A model generated the notes under the pieces. That model ran no database searches, was not told the DNA's origin, and worked only from the letters and a program-made list of their open reading frames with translations. This document shows positions 56,567 through 64,000 of a DNA stretch of 64,000 bases, piece after piece. Positions within the stretch are counted from its first letter, which is position 1, and every line of letters begins with the position of its first letter. This stretch comes from Chloroflexota bacterium (GTDB taxonomy: Bacteria; Chloroflexota; Dehalococcoidia; Bin125): the NCBI GenBank assembly GCA_009838915.1, contig VXQT01000013.1, forward strand, positions 1 through 64,000. The letters are read 5' to 3'. Both the position numbers and the translations under genes were made by a program.

Positions 56567-56687
56567 CCGCAGGTCCAGTAGAGAGTTGGACGGGCAGGCG
56601 GCGCTGATACGCTTCGAGCGATTGCCGTCCAGACGCCGGTCCGCCCGGCGCACACATCTTCATCCTAGAGAACGGTTCGCCAGCAGT

Positions 56688-57812
56688 ATGTCCACGAATC
56701 TTAGAATTCCCGGCCCCACGCCCTGCCCTCCCGAGGTGCTGGCGGCGGCGAGCGGCGAGATGATCAACCATCGCGGTCCCGAATTCGCGGAACTGCTGGA
56801 ACGTCTGACCAGCGGCATCCGTCCATTCTTCCGTACCGAGCAGGAGATCATGATCATCTCGGCGTCGGGAACCGGAGCGATGGAAGCCGCCATTGTCAAC
56901 ACGCTCTCGCCCGGCGACAACGTGCTCTGCATCACCGTGGGATCGTTCGGCGACCGATTCGGAACAATCGCCGAACGCTACGGAGCGGTTGTCGCTCGCT
57001 CGGAGATCGAGTGGGGGGAGGCCGCGACGCCTGAGCTGGTTGCCGGCCTGGTCCAGCAGGACGACTATGACGCTCTGCTGATTACGCACAACGAGACGTC
57101 GACCGGTGTGACCAATCCGATTGGCGAGATCGCGGCGGCCGTACGCGAGGTCGCGGATCCGCTGATCATCGTCGACGCCGTGTCGTCGCTCGGCTCGATC
57201 GAGATGCGCATGGACGACTGGGGCCTCGACGCCGTGGTCACCGCCTCCCAGAAGGGCTGGCTGTCGCCTCCGGGGATCGCGATGGCGGCACTGTCGGAGC
57301 GCGGCTGGCAGGCCGCCGAGCGGTCGGCGATGCCCAGCTTCTATTTTGACCTGACCACACACCACGACTACGCCGAACGCGGTCAGCCGCCCTGGACGCC
57401 GGCCCTGCCCACCATGTATGCGATGGACGCGGCCCTGCCGATGCTGATCGACGAAGGCGCCGAAGCGATCTACGCCCGGCATCGTCGCTTCGCGTCCTGG
57501 ACCCGCTCCGCAGCGAAGTCGCTGGGACTCGAACTGCTGGCCGACGAGCAGTACGCGTCGGACACCGTGACGGCCGTGAAGGTACCGAACGGCATGAGCG
57601 GCCCGGCAGTGACAAAGCGTCTGCGCGAGCAACACGACGTGGTGATCGCAGGCGGACAGGGCAAGCTCGCGCCCTCGATCTGGCGGATCGGCCACCTGGG
57701 CTATCTGGATGAGAGCGAGTTCGCCGCCTGCTTCTCGGCGCTGCAGCAGGCGCTCGTGGCCGAGGGATACTCGCCGGCGGAAGGCGCAATCATCCCGGGC
57801 ATCGACGGATAG
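56688..57812 (+). CDS. Class V aminotransferase (serine/alanine-glyoxylate type)
   Basis: The product is 374 residues from ATG 56688. It has RIPGPTPCPPEVLAA, the SGTGAMEAAI phosphate site, a VDAVSSLG Asp for the PLP ring, and Lys189 in VTASQKGWLSPPG. The family interconverts small amino acids and oxo acids (serine/pyruvate/glyoxylate). The gene 23 bases downstream is serA, so it may provide phosphoserine aminotransferase activity, as class V enzymes do in several lineages without SerC, or recycle serine. Confidence 0.93.
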   Translation: MSTNLRIPGPTPCPPEVLAAASGEMINHRGPEFAELLERLTSGIRPFFRTEQEIMIISASGTGAMEAAIVNTLSPGDNVLCITVGSFGDRFGTIAERYGAVVARSEIEWGEAATPELVAGLVQQDDYDALLITHNETSTGVTNPIGEIAAAVREVADPLIIVDAVSSLGSIEMRMDDWGLDAVVTASQKGWLSPPGIAMAALSERGWQAAERSAMPSFYFDLTTHHDYAERGQPPWTPALPTMYAMDAALPMLIDEGAEAIYARHRRFASWTRSAAKSLGLELLADEQYASDTVTAVKVPNGMSGPAVTKRLREQHDVVIAGGQGKLAPSIWRIGHLGYLDESEFAACFSALQQALVAEGYSPAEGAIIPGIDG

Positions 57813-57835
57813 CAGCCGGAAACCTCGAAGACGCC

Positions 57836-59449
57836 GTGAGCCACCGCATTCTCGTCAGTGAGACGCTTGCCGAGGAGGGCCTGGCGATCCTTCGTGAGGC
57901 GGCCGAGCTGGATGCCCGGGACGCAATCGAGCGACCTGAGCTGATTGCGGCGATTCGCAGGTGCCATGGGTTGATCGTCCGCAGCGGTACCCGCGTCGAC
58001 CGCGAGCTGATCGAGTCGGCGCCGCTACTCCGCGTGATCGGCCGGGCGGGCGCCGGAGTCGACAATATCGATCTCGACGCCGCTTCGGAACGTGGGATCA
58101 TCGTGCTCAATACGGCGGGCGGCAACACCGTCTCGGCAGCCGAACTCGCCGTCGGACTGTTGCTCTCGCTGTCGCGGCATCTCGCCGCGGCCAACGCCTC
58201 GTTGCGCTCGGGCGAGTGGAACCGCTCGGCGTTCATCGGCGCGGAACTGCGCGGGAAGACGGCCGGGATCATCGGACTGGGACTGGTCGGCGCAGCGGTT
58301 GCGCGGCGATTGCAGGCGATGGAGATGCGCACGATCGCGTTTGATCCGTTCGTCTCCGAGGAGCGCGCCCGCAGCGTGGGGACGGCACTTGCGCCGCTAA
58401 CCGAGCTGCTCGCCGAAGCCGACGTCGTGACCCTGCACTCGTCCGCCTCGCCGGACGCCCCGCCGCTGTTGGGCGACGCGGAGTTGTCCGCGATCAAGCC
58501 CGGCGCGCTTTTGGTCAATACTGCGCGCGGACGCCTGATCGACGAGTCGGCGCTGCTCGACGCGCTCGACTCAGGCCGCCTGGCCGGCGCGGCGCTCGAT
58601 GTCTTCGCCGCCGAGCCGGCGCACGAGAATCCGCTGGTCCAGCATCCGCTCGTGCTCGCCACTCCGCACCTGGGCGCCTCCACACAGGAGGCGCAGGAAC
58701 GCGTCGCCGTCGAGATCGCGACCGAGACGCTCAAGGTGCTCTCCGGTCGACCCTCGCAGGCGGCCGTGAATACGCCGCTGATCGATCCGGAGTCATTGGA
58801 GGCAGTCGGACCGTACCTCTCGGTTGCCGAGATGTGCGGTCGCCTGGCGACTCAGCTCGCCTCGGGACAGTGGCGCGACATTATGATCAGTTATCGCGGC
58901 GAGATCGCCAGTCACGACGTGACGCCGCTCAAGGCGTCGGTGGTGGCCGGTCTGCTAGCGCCGATCTCGGACGAACACGTGAACCTGGTCAACATCAACA
59001 ACGTGATCGCGCACCGCGGCTGGCGCATTGTCGAGCGCAAGTCGCCGGATGCCGAGCCCTACACCTCGTCGATCACCGTTGAGTTGCGAACATCTGCCGG
59101 GCAGACCTCGCTGATGGGCACGCTGGAACACGGTCGAGCGGCGGTAGTTGAGATCAACAGTTTCCACGTACACATTGCGGCGAGTCTGCCGAGACCCGGT
59201 CGGGCGCTGGACCATCTGCATCTGCTTGTGCTGCGCAACGAGGACCGTCCCGGCCGGATCGGTGAGGTGGGCATGGCTCTGGGCAAGTTGGAAGTCAACA
59301 TCGCCGCCATGGACGTTGGCTTCAGCCCGGACGACCCCGGTGAGAAGTCGCTCATGGCGCTGACCATCTCCCGCGCCCTAACGCCGGAAGAAGCCGCCGT
59401 GATCGCGTCCATCGACGGCATCGAAGAAGTCGCCCAGGCGCAAATGTAG
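57836..59449 (+). CDS. serA: D-3-phosphoglycerate dehydrogenase (SerA)
   Basis: The 537-residue long-type enzyme starts at GTG 57836. Substrate domain: LIVRSGTRVDRELI. NAD domain: GIIGLGLVGAAVARRLQ. Catalytic residues: Arg in NTARGRLIDE, Glu in FAAEPAHENP and His in ATPHLGASTQEA. An intervening ASB domain is followed by a C-terminal ACT domain (LVLRNEDRPGRIGEVGMAL), the usual serine-feedback site. First step of serine synthesis, coupled to the upstream aminotransferase. Confidence 0.97.
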   Translation: MSHRILVSETLAEEGLAILREAAELDARDAIERPELIAAIRRCHGLIVRSGTRVDRELIESAPLLRVIGRAGAGVDNIDLDAASERGIIVLNTAGGNTVSAAELAVGLLLSLSRHLAAANASLRSGEWNRSAFIGAELRGKTAGIIGLGLVGAAVARRLQAMEMRTIAFDPFVSEERARSVGTALAPLTELLAEADVVTLHSSASPDAPPLLGDAELSAIKPGALLVNTARGRLIDESALLDALDSGRLAGAALDVFAAEPAHENPLVQHPLVLATPHLGASTQEAQERVAVEIATETLKVLSGRPSQAAVNTPLIDPESLEAVGPYLSVAEMCGRLATQLASGQWRDIMISYRGEIASHDVTPLKASVVAGLLAPISDEHVNLVNINNVIAHRGWRIVERKSPDAEPYTSSITVELRTSAGQTSLMGTLEHGRAAVVEINSFHVHIAASLPRPGRALDHLHLLVLRNEDRPGRIGEVGMALGKLEVNIAAMDVGFSPDDPGEKSLMALTISRALTPEEAAVIASIDGIEEVAQAQM

Positions 59450-59462
59450 GCCCCGATCGCGA

Positions 59463-60680
59463 TCAATCGAGCCCGTGCAACACCAGACCGGTCGGCAGCT
59501 TGGGCACGAAGTACGTGCTCTTCTGGGGCATGAAGCTGCCGGCGTCGGCGGTGTCAATCACGTCTTGCAGCGTAGGCGCGGGAAGCACGAATCCAGCGGA
59601 CGCTGCACCGCTAGCGACGGCGTCGGTCAGCTCGTCAAGATGGTGCGTGTACGTGACGGCCTGACCGCCGGCGAGGACATCGGTGTCGATGCCGAGGATC
59701 GGCTCGAGGATGGCGTGCTGCAGGATGGCCGGCGCGAGCGTGCGCCAGGCGTCCGGAATGCCCTCCGGCATTGACCGCATCGCTGCGTCCGTCGGCTCAA
59801 GCAGCCAGGCGCCGTCGCGGGTGATCAGTCCGATGAGGGAACTGCCTTCGGTCAGCAGCTCATTGAGCGCTGAGGCATCCGTCTCGTCGATCCGAAAGCC
59901 GCGACCCAGTTGGGCGACCAGGCTGGCCGGAATGTCGCTGTGGACGATGCGATGGGTCGCGCCGACGACCAGGCCTGGATCGTTGGCGCAGACGATGCCC
60001 ATCAGCACGCGCCGTGAGCCAGGTCGGTCGTCGATTGCGTCAAGCGCCGACTCGTAGCGGTGGTGTCCATCGGCCATGTAGATAGTGTCATTGGCGAAGG
60101 CGTCGCCGATGCGCATGACGGTGTTGGCTCCGTCAATGCGGCGCAGCGTGTGCGTATCGCCCATCGGATCCGTCCCCTGGCAAAGCAGCGGGAGTTGACG
60201 TGCGAGTTCGATCAGCTCGGCCAGCACGCCGTCGGCGTCGGGAACGAACGCCATCAGCGGGGAGACGTCGGCTCCGACTGCCGAGCGCAGCGCGGTGCGC
60301 GTGGCCCTGGGACCAGGCATGGTACGTTCGTGAGCCATCACGCCGTCGCCCCAGGGCGCGAGTTCGACCGCGCCGAAGATCGCCCACCGCATCCGACGCT
60401 CGGTTGCGCCGCCGAACCGGTGCTCGTGCAGGTAGTAGGACGGTGCCTGGTCCCGAACAATCGTGCCGGCAGCACGCCAGTCCCGCAGCGTCTGCGCGGC
60501 GTCGACAATCTCGTCGCCGCCGGCGGTTTCGATGTGCGCGATCTGGTGCGGACTTGATGCCTTGAGCGCCGCCGTCTGCGCCGCGTCGACGATGTCGTAG
60601 GGCGGTCCGAGCACGGCGCCCCAGTCGCCGACGACGTCGGGGTCGTAGCGCAGGCCTCGGAAGGGTTGAACGTTGACCAT
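59463..60680 (-). CDS. DUF1015 family protein
   Basis: The 405-residue product has the family pattern: VQPFRGLRYDPDVVGDWGAV, PPYDIVDAAQ, YYLHEHRFGG, GVMAHERTMPGPRATR, and IYMADGHHRYESALD. ATG 60680 has AAGGATG upstream. DUF1015 proteins (PF06245) are widespread; function is unknown. It is often found near serine-pathway or dehydrogenase genes in Firmicutes and Chloroflexota, and here it is convergent with serA. Confidence 0.93.
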   Translation of the reverse strand: MVNVQPFRGLRYDPDVVGDWGAVLGPPYDIVDAAQTAALKASSPHQIAHIETAGGDEIVDAAQTLRDWRAAGTIVRDQAPSYYLHEHRFGGATERRMRWAIFGAVELAPWGDGVMAHERTMPGPRATRTALRSAVGADVSPLMAFVPDADGVLAELIELARQLPLLCQGTDPMGDTHTLRRIDGANTVMRIGDAFANDTIYMADGHHRYESALDAIDDRPGSRRVLMGIVCANDPGLVVGATHRIVHSDIPASLVAQLGRGFRIDETDASALNELLTEGSSLIGLITRDGAWLLEPTDAAMRSMPEGIPDAWRTLAPAILQHAILEPILGIDTDVLAGGQAVTYTHHLDELTDAVASGAASAGFVLPAPTLQDVIDTADAGSFMPQKSTYFVPKLPTGLVLHGLD

Positions 60681-60714
60681 CGCTGTGCATCCTTGGCGGG
60701 CGAGGCCCGAGCGG

Positions 60715-60735
60715 GTCCCCGCGTGAAGCGGGGAC
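60715..60735. repeat. GC-rich palindromic intergenic repeat, copy E
   Basis: GTCCCCGC-GTGAA-GCGGGGAC is a perfect 8-base stem. The loop and flanking bases match copy C (CCCCGTGAAGCG). It lies between the divergent DUF1015 and HIT-like genes. Confidence 0.7.
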
Positions 60736-60811
60736 TGGGAACTCGATCATGGTGGTCTGATCGTATCTCACGGGTTTGCGCGGTCGGGGGATTGGTGCGA
60801 CGCTGAGGCCC

Positions 60812-61678
60812 ATGCCGAACAAGCCGGGACAGCGTCCGTCGCGATTCTGCGTCTTTTGCGGAATCGCGGATGGCAGCGAGTCGGCGCTGTTCTTTCGCGA
60901 CGGCGAGCGCCGCTTCACCGACTCGCGGCGCGGCGACCCGTCGGCGCCCTGGTCCGAGTCGCGTCCCGATGTGTTCGTCTTCGAGAACCAGTTCTTGTTC
61001 TTCGACTTGACCTCGCTCGTAATCCCCGGTTGGCACTCGGAGACGGCGACGCCCTTCCATGGACAGCAGTACGAGCTCTGGACCGACTTGGGCGAAGTGG
61101 GAACGACGGCGCGTGACCATGGACAGCAGGCCGTGGCCTGGTTTCGGGATCGAAATGCGGAGCGCGCGCCGAGCGGATTCCGCGTCTTCTGCAACTTCGG
61201 CTCGATGGGCGAGCAGTCGCAGCCGCACGCGCATTTGCAGGTCCACGCCGCCCGGGAACTGGACCGTTCCCGCTTCGCGCCAACCGGCGAACCCTGGCTG
61301 GACGCCGTCAGCCGCAATGGCCACTCCATCGTCCACGAGACGGAATCGACGATCTTCTACGATGCGCTTCCCGTGCTTGAAGCCGGACGCTCAAGCCTCT
61401 GGCAGGTGACGGTGTCAGTTGGATTCTCATCGCCGAATCGGGCGCTGCCGAAAATGGCGCTACTGGCGGTTCCCCGCAGCGGCGTCTCGCAGTTCGCGTT
61501 GTGGGAGGACGTGGGCCAGGTTGGAGCGGACGTGGTTGAGTACGGCCAGGAGGCCTCGCCGGGCGGCTTTCGGGTGATGAGCAACTTCCCGGGTCAACAA
61601 TCGGACGAGGAGTACGGGCCAGCGCACGTGCTGCTCGTCGGCGGCAGCCACCTCGGTCTGTACGCGGACTACTTCTGA
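60812..61678 (+). CDS. HIT-like (GalT/Ap4A phosphorylase-related) protein, internally duplicated
   Basis: The product is 288 residues from ATG 60812 (TGAGG upstream). A CVFCG zinc-type pair starts the protein. The first half ends in the histidine motif QPHAHLQVH with the upstream GFRVFCNFGSMG. The second half repeats the pattern as GFRVMSNFPGQQ, then GPAHVLLVGG, in which the triad is degenerate. HIT relatives transfer nucleotides or hydrolyse dinucleoside polyphosphates. One active and one decayed site fits a GalT-like history. Its end overlaps the convergent rph gene by 10 bases. Confidence 0.7.
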   Translation: MPNKPGQRPSRFCVFCGIADGSESALFFRDGERRFTDSRRGDPSAPWSESRPDVFVFENQFLFFDLTSLVIPGWHSETATPFHGQQYELWTDLGEVGTTARDHGQQAVAWFRDRNAERAPSGFRVFCNFGSMGEQSQPHAHLQVHAARELDRSRFAPTGEPWLDAVSRNGHSIVHETESTIFYDALPVLEAGRSSLWQVTVSVGFSSPNRALPKMALLAVPRSGVSQFALWEDVGQVGADVVEYGQEASPGGFRVMSNFPGQQSDEEYGPAHVLLVGGSHLGLYADYF

Positions 61679-62373
61679 TCGATAGCTGCATGCTGTGCGG
61701 CGAACATCTTCTTGAGCTCCAATTGAGCTGCAGCCACCATCTGGCTGAGCTGTTCGGGAGTGAACGTCTCACCTTCCGCCGTTCCCTGCACTTCGACCAG
61801 ACCTCCCGACGCCAGGCCGACGATGTTGCAGTCGACATCGGCGCTGGAGTCCTCCTCGTAGTTGAGGTCCACCAGTATCTCGCCGTCGATGATGCCCACG
61901 CTGACCGCGGCGACGGCGGAGACGATCGGCGAGCGGTCGTATGCGAGCGTGTTGATGGCCCGGGAGACCGCAACGAACGCGCCGGTGATCGCCGCTGTGC
62001 GCGTGCCGCCGTCGGCATTGAGCACGTCGCAATCGATGTTGAACGTGCGCTCGCCCAGCGCCCCCAGGTTGACGGCGGCGCGCAGGCTGCGGCCGATCAG
62101 ACGCTGAATCTCCTTTGTCCGACCAGCCGACAGCACGCGCTCCCGATTCGAGCGAGTGTTCGTCGCCGCCGGCAGCATGCTGTACTCGGCCGTCAGCCAG
62201 CCGCTGCCTGTGCCGCGCATCCAGCGCGGCACCTGTTCCTCCACCGTGACCGCGCAGAGTACCGACGTGTCGCCCAATGAGACCACGCATGAGCCGTCGG
62301 CATGCCGCTGCACGTCCAGTTCAAAGCTGAGCGGACGTAACTCGTGAGGTTGGCGTCCGTCGATGCGTACCAT
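61669..62373 (-). CDS. rph: Ribonuclease PH
   Basis: The 234-residue product has RIDGRQPHELRPLSFELD, GDTSVLCAVTVEEQVPRW, SMLPAATNTRSNRE, the RTKEIQRLIGRSLRA phosphate-binding Arg cluster, CDVLNADGGTRTAAITG, and DLNYEEDSSADVDCN. It trims tRNA 3' ends phosphorolytically. It is divergent from the amidase by 27 bases, with little room for two promoters. Confidence 0.97.
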   Translation of the reverse strand: MVRIDGRQPHELRPLSFELDVQRHADGSCVVSLGDTSVLCAVTVEEQVPRWMRGTGSGWLTAEYSMLPAATNTRSNRERVLSAGRTKEIQRLIGRSLRAAVNLGALGERTFNIDCDVLNADGGTRTAAITGAFVAVSRAINTLAYDRSPIVSAVAAVSVGIIDGEILVDLNYEEDSSADVDCNIVGLASGGLVEVQGTAEGETFTPEQLSQMVAAAQLELKKMFAAQHAAIDQK

Positions 62374-62400
62374 GCGTAGAGCTTAGGAGAGGACATACAC

Positions 62401-63846
62401 ATGGCAATCCAGGGTTACTCGGATCTCGATGCCGTCGAACTGGCGCGCATGGTCGCCCACCGCGAGGTGTCGGCGATCGAACTGTTGGAGGAGGCGATTG
62501 AGCGGGCCGAGCGGGTCAATCCACAGATCAACGCGGTCGTCTACCCCTGGTACGACCATGCGCGAGAGAACGCGCTCAGCGGTCTGCCCGAGGGTCCGCT
62601 GCACGGTGTGCCGTTCCTGCTCAAGGACCTGGGCACGCTCTACGCCGGACAGCCGATCTCCAGCGGCTCCAAGGTCTTCGCCGATACGATCCCCGACCAC
62701 GACTCGGAGATGGTGATCCGCTACAAGGCGGCGGGCCTGTCGATCTTCGGTCGGACGACGTCGCCCGAGATGGGTATCACCTCGACGACCGAGTCGCAGC
62801 TGCACGGCAAGACGCGCAATCCCTGGAACCTCGATCACACCGCGGGCGGATCGTCGGGCGGCGCCGCTGCCGCCGTGGCGACCGGGATCATCCCCGCCGC
62901 CAACGCCTCCGACGGCGGCGGATCGATCCGCATTCCCGCGACATGCAACGGCCTGTTCGGTCTCAAGCCGACGCGAGCCCGCACGCCCGCCGGTCCCGAC
63001 GTGGGCGAGGGCTGGGCCGGCATGTCGACCGTGCACGCGGTCTCACGCTCGGTTCGCGACTCCGCGGTACTGCTCGACGCGACCGCTGGACCCGACATCG
63101 GCGCGCCCTACTTCGCGCCGCCGCCGGAGCGTCCCTGGACGGAGGAAGTCGGGCGCGACCCGGGCACGCTGCGAATCGGCGTGATTCTCAAGCCGTTCAA
63201 CGAGTGCGAAATTGACGGCGATTGCATCGCCGCCGCCGAGCACTCGGCACAGCTCCTGCGCTCGCTCGGTCACGAGGTCGAGGACGCGGTGCTCGAGATT
63301 CCCGAGGAAGTACGCAACCCGCTCTTCGACATCGTCCGTCCCTCGACCAAGCTGGCCTTCGATCAGAAGGCGGAGGAGTTGGGCCGCACGCCGAATCCCG
63401 AGGACATGGAGCCGATCACCTGGCGGATGATCTCGGGCGACATGCCGAGCGCGACCGAGTACATCGCCGCCACCCGCGCCGTGCACGCGATCGGTCGCTA
63501 CGTCGGCCGCTGGTTCGCCGGCGTCGATGGTCCCGGCTACGACGTGATGCTCACGCCGACGATGGCCACCCCGCCGCTGGAGCTGGGCAAGCTGTCGCTG
63601 GACCGCGACGACATGCTGGCGCAGGGACAGGACGTGCAGCGCACGGTCGGGTTCACTTCGCTGTTCAACGCCTCGGGCAACCCCGCCGCCTCGGTGCCGC
63701 TCTACTGGAACGAGGCCGGGCTGCCGGTGGGCACGCAGCTCGTCGCGCCCTACGCCGACGAGGCCACCCTCTTCCGGCTCGCCGCCCAGCTCGAAGCCGC
63801 CCAACCATGGGCCGACCGCAAGCCTCCCGTACACTCCGACGCATGA
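62401..63846 (+). CDS. Amidase signature family protein
   Basis: The 481-residue product has the Ser-cisSer-Lys triad positions: Lys in [11 protein letters not shown], then [14 protein letters not shown] and [20 protein letters not shown]. The N terminus ([20 protein letters not shown]) and C terminus ([19 protein letters not shown]) match the family. Hydrolyses a C-N amide bond; substrate unknown, possibly another N-compound activity alongside the dimethylformamidase-like operon. ATG 62401 has TAGGAGAGG upstream. Confidence 0.95.
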   Translation: MAIQGYSDLDAVELARMVAHREVSAIELLEEAIERAERVNPQINAVVYPWYDHARENALSGLPEGPLHGVPFLLKDLGTLYAGQPISSGSKVFADTIPDHDSEMVIRYKAAGLSIFGRTTSPEMGITSTTESQLHGKTRNPWNLDHTAGGSSGGAAAAVATGIIPAANASDGGGSIRIPATCNGLFGLKPTRARTPAGPDVGEGWAGMSTVHAVSRSVRDSAVLLDATAGPDIGAPYFAPPPERPWTEEVGRDPGTLRIGVILKPFNECEIDGDCIAAAEHSAQLLRSLGHEVEDAVLEIPEEVRNPLFDIVRPSTKLAFDQKAEELGRTPNPEDMEPITWRMISGDMPSATEYIAATRAVHAIGRYVGRWFAGVDGPGYDVMLTPTMATPPLELGKLSLDRDDMLAQGQDVQRTVGFTSLFNASGNPAASVPLYWNEAGLPVGTQLVAPYADEATLFRLAAQLEAAQPWADRKPPVHSDA

Positions 63847-63848
63847 GA

Positions 63849-63893
63849 TCCCCTCTCCTCCTTTCGCGGGGGAGATGCCGATGGCAGAGGGGA
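63849..63893. repeat. GC-rich palindromic intergenic repeat, copy F
   Basis: The outer stem TCCCCTCT/AGAGGGGA encloses the sequence CGGGGGAGATGCCGATGGC. The GCCGA core matches copies A and D. It follows the amidase stop codon and may end that transcript. Confidence 0.7.
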
Positions 63894-63917
63894 CGCTTGG
63901 AACCAAGGATCGCAACC

Positions 63918-64000
63918 ATGAGAACCGCAAACGCCATTGCCGAGATGCTCAAGCGAGAAGGCGTCGACTTCGTCGTCGGCTATCCCGTCAATCCGATCTT
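63918..64000 (+). CDS. Start of a TPP-dependent enzyme (acetolactate synthase-like), partial
   Basis: Only 27 codons are in the window: MRTANAIAEMLKREGVDFVV and GYPVNPI. The pattern matches the N-terminal TPP-binding domain of acetolactate synthase-like enzymes. AAGGATCGC precedes the ATG. The gene runs off the right edge, so the exact enzyme cannot be told. Confidence 0.6.
   Translation, partial: MRTANAIAEMLKREGVDFVVGYPVNPI

Overview
This 64 kb window is chromosomal DNA from a high-GC bacterium, gene-dense on both strands, with no rRNA, tRNA, CRISPR array or transposase that I can see. The gene mix points to Chloroflexota, most likely a marine SAR202/Dehalococcoidia-type lineage. It has a luciferase-like flavin monooxygenase beside a Baeyer-Villiger-type monooxygenase, a DUF35/thiolase pair, an amidase, a Uma2 nuclease, kinase-regulator fusion proteins, and a class V aminotransferase with a full-length SerA. 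This placement is inference from gene content, not phylogeny.

Region 1 (1-5.6 kb): small hypothetical genes, a Uma2 endonuclease, an MFS exporter, and a two-gene NarL-type two-component system whose reading frames overlap by 14 bases.

Region 2 (5.8-24.7 kb) is the most unusual part. It is a secreted and surface-protein island. It holds a 1162-residue exported protein built from six ~160-residue modules, a reverse-strand cluster of four small exported proteins (two of them tandem paralogues with four conserved cysteines), a kinase-receiver-winged-helix fusion, and a 3249-residue adhesin with 16 cadherin-like modules. Three of these proteins share a ~55-residue motif I do not recognise as a named domain (consensus roughly hRIxARRxxxGxVEFAL...W...LPRxRF...W..S.P). 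That motif ties the island together, and I consider the island the best candidate for an undescribed system.

Region 3 (24.8-33.8 kb) is catabolic: a VOC protein, a DUF35 plus thiolase-like pair resembling steroid side-chain retro-aldolases, a HAD protein, and a two-subunit N,N-dimethylformamidase-like operon. A second kinase-regulator fusion follows, preceded by Pho-box-like direct repeats.

Region 4 (33.8-40.6 kb): a replication-relaxation family protein, then a tight operon STAS - circularly permuted ATP-grasp - alpha-E - Anbu proteasome homologue, then a small unknown protein and an ASCH-like protein.

Region 5 (40.7-64 kb): two flavin monooxygenases, an M16 lipoprotein peptidase, enoyl-CoA hydratase and a MetE-like protein. 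Housekeeping genes follow: Nudix, RarA, MutS2, a LigB-like protein, SelA, a class V aminotransferase with SerA, DUF1015, a HIT-like protein and RNase PH. The window ends with an amidase and the start of a TPP-dependent enzyme. A family of GC-rich palindromic intergenic repeats is scattered over 27-64 kb.
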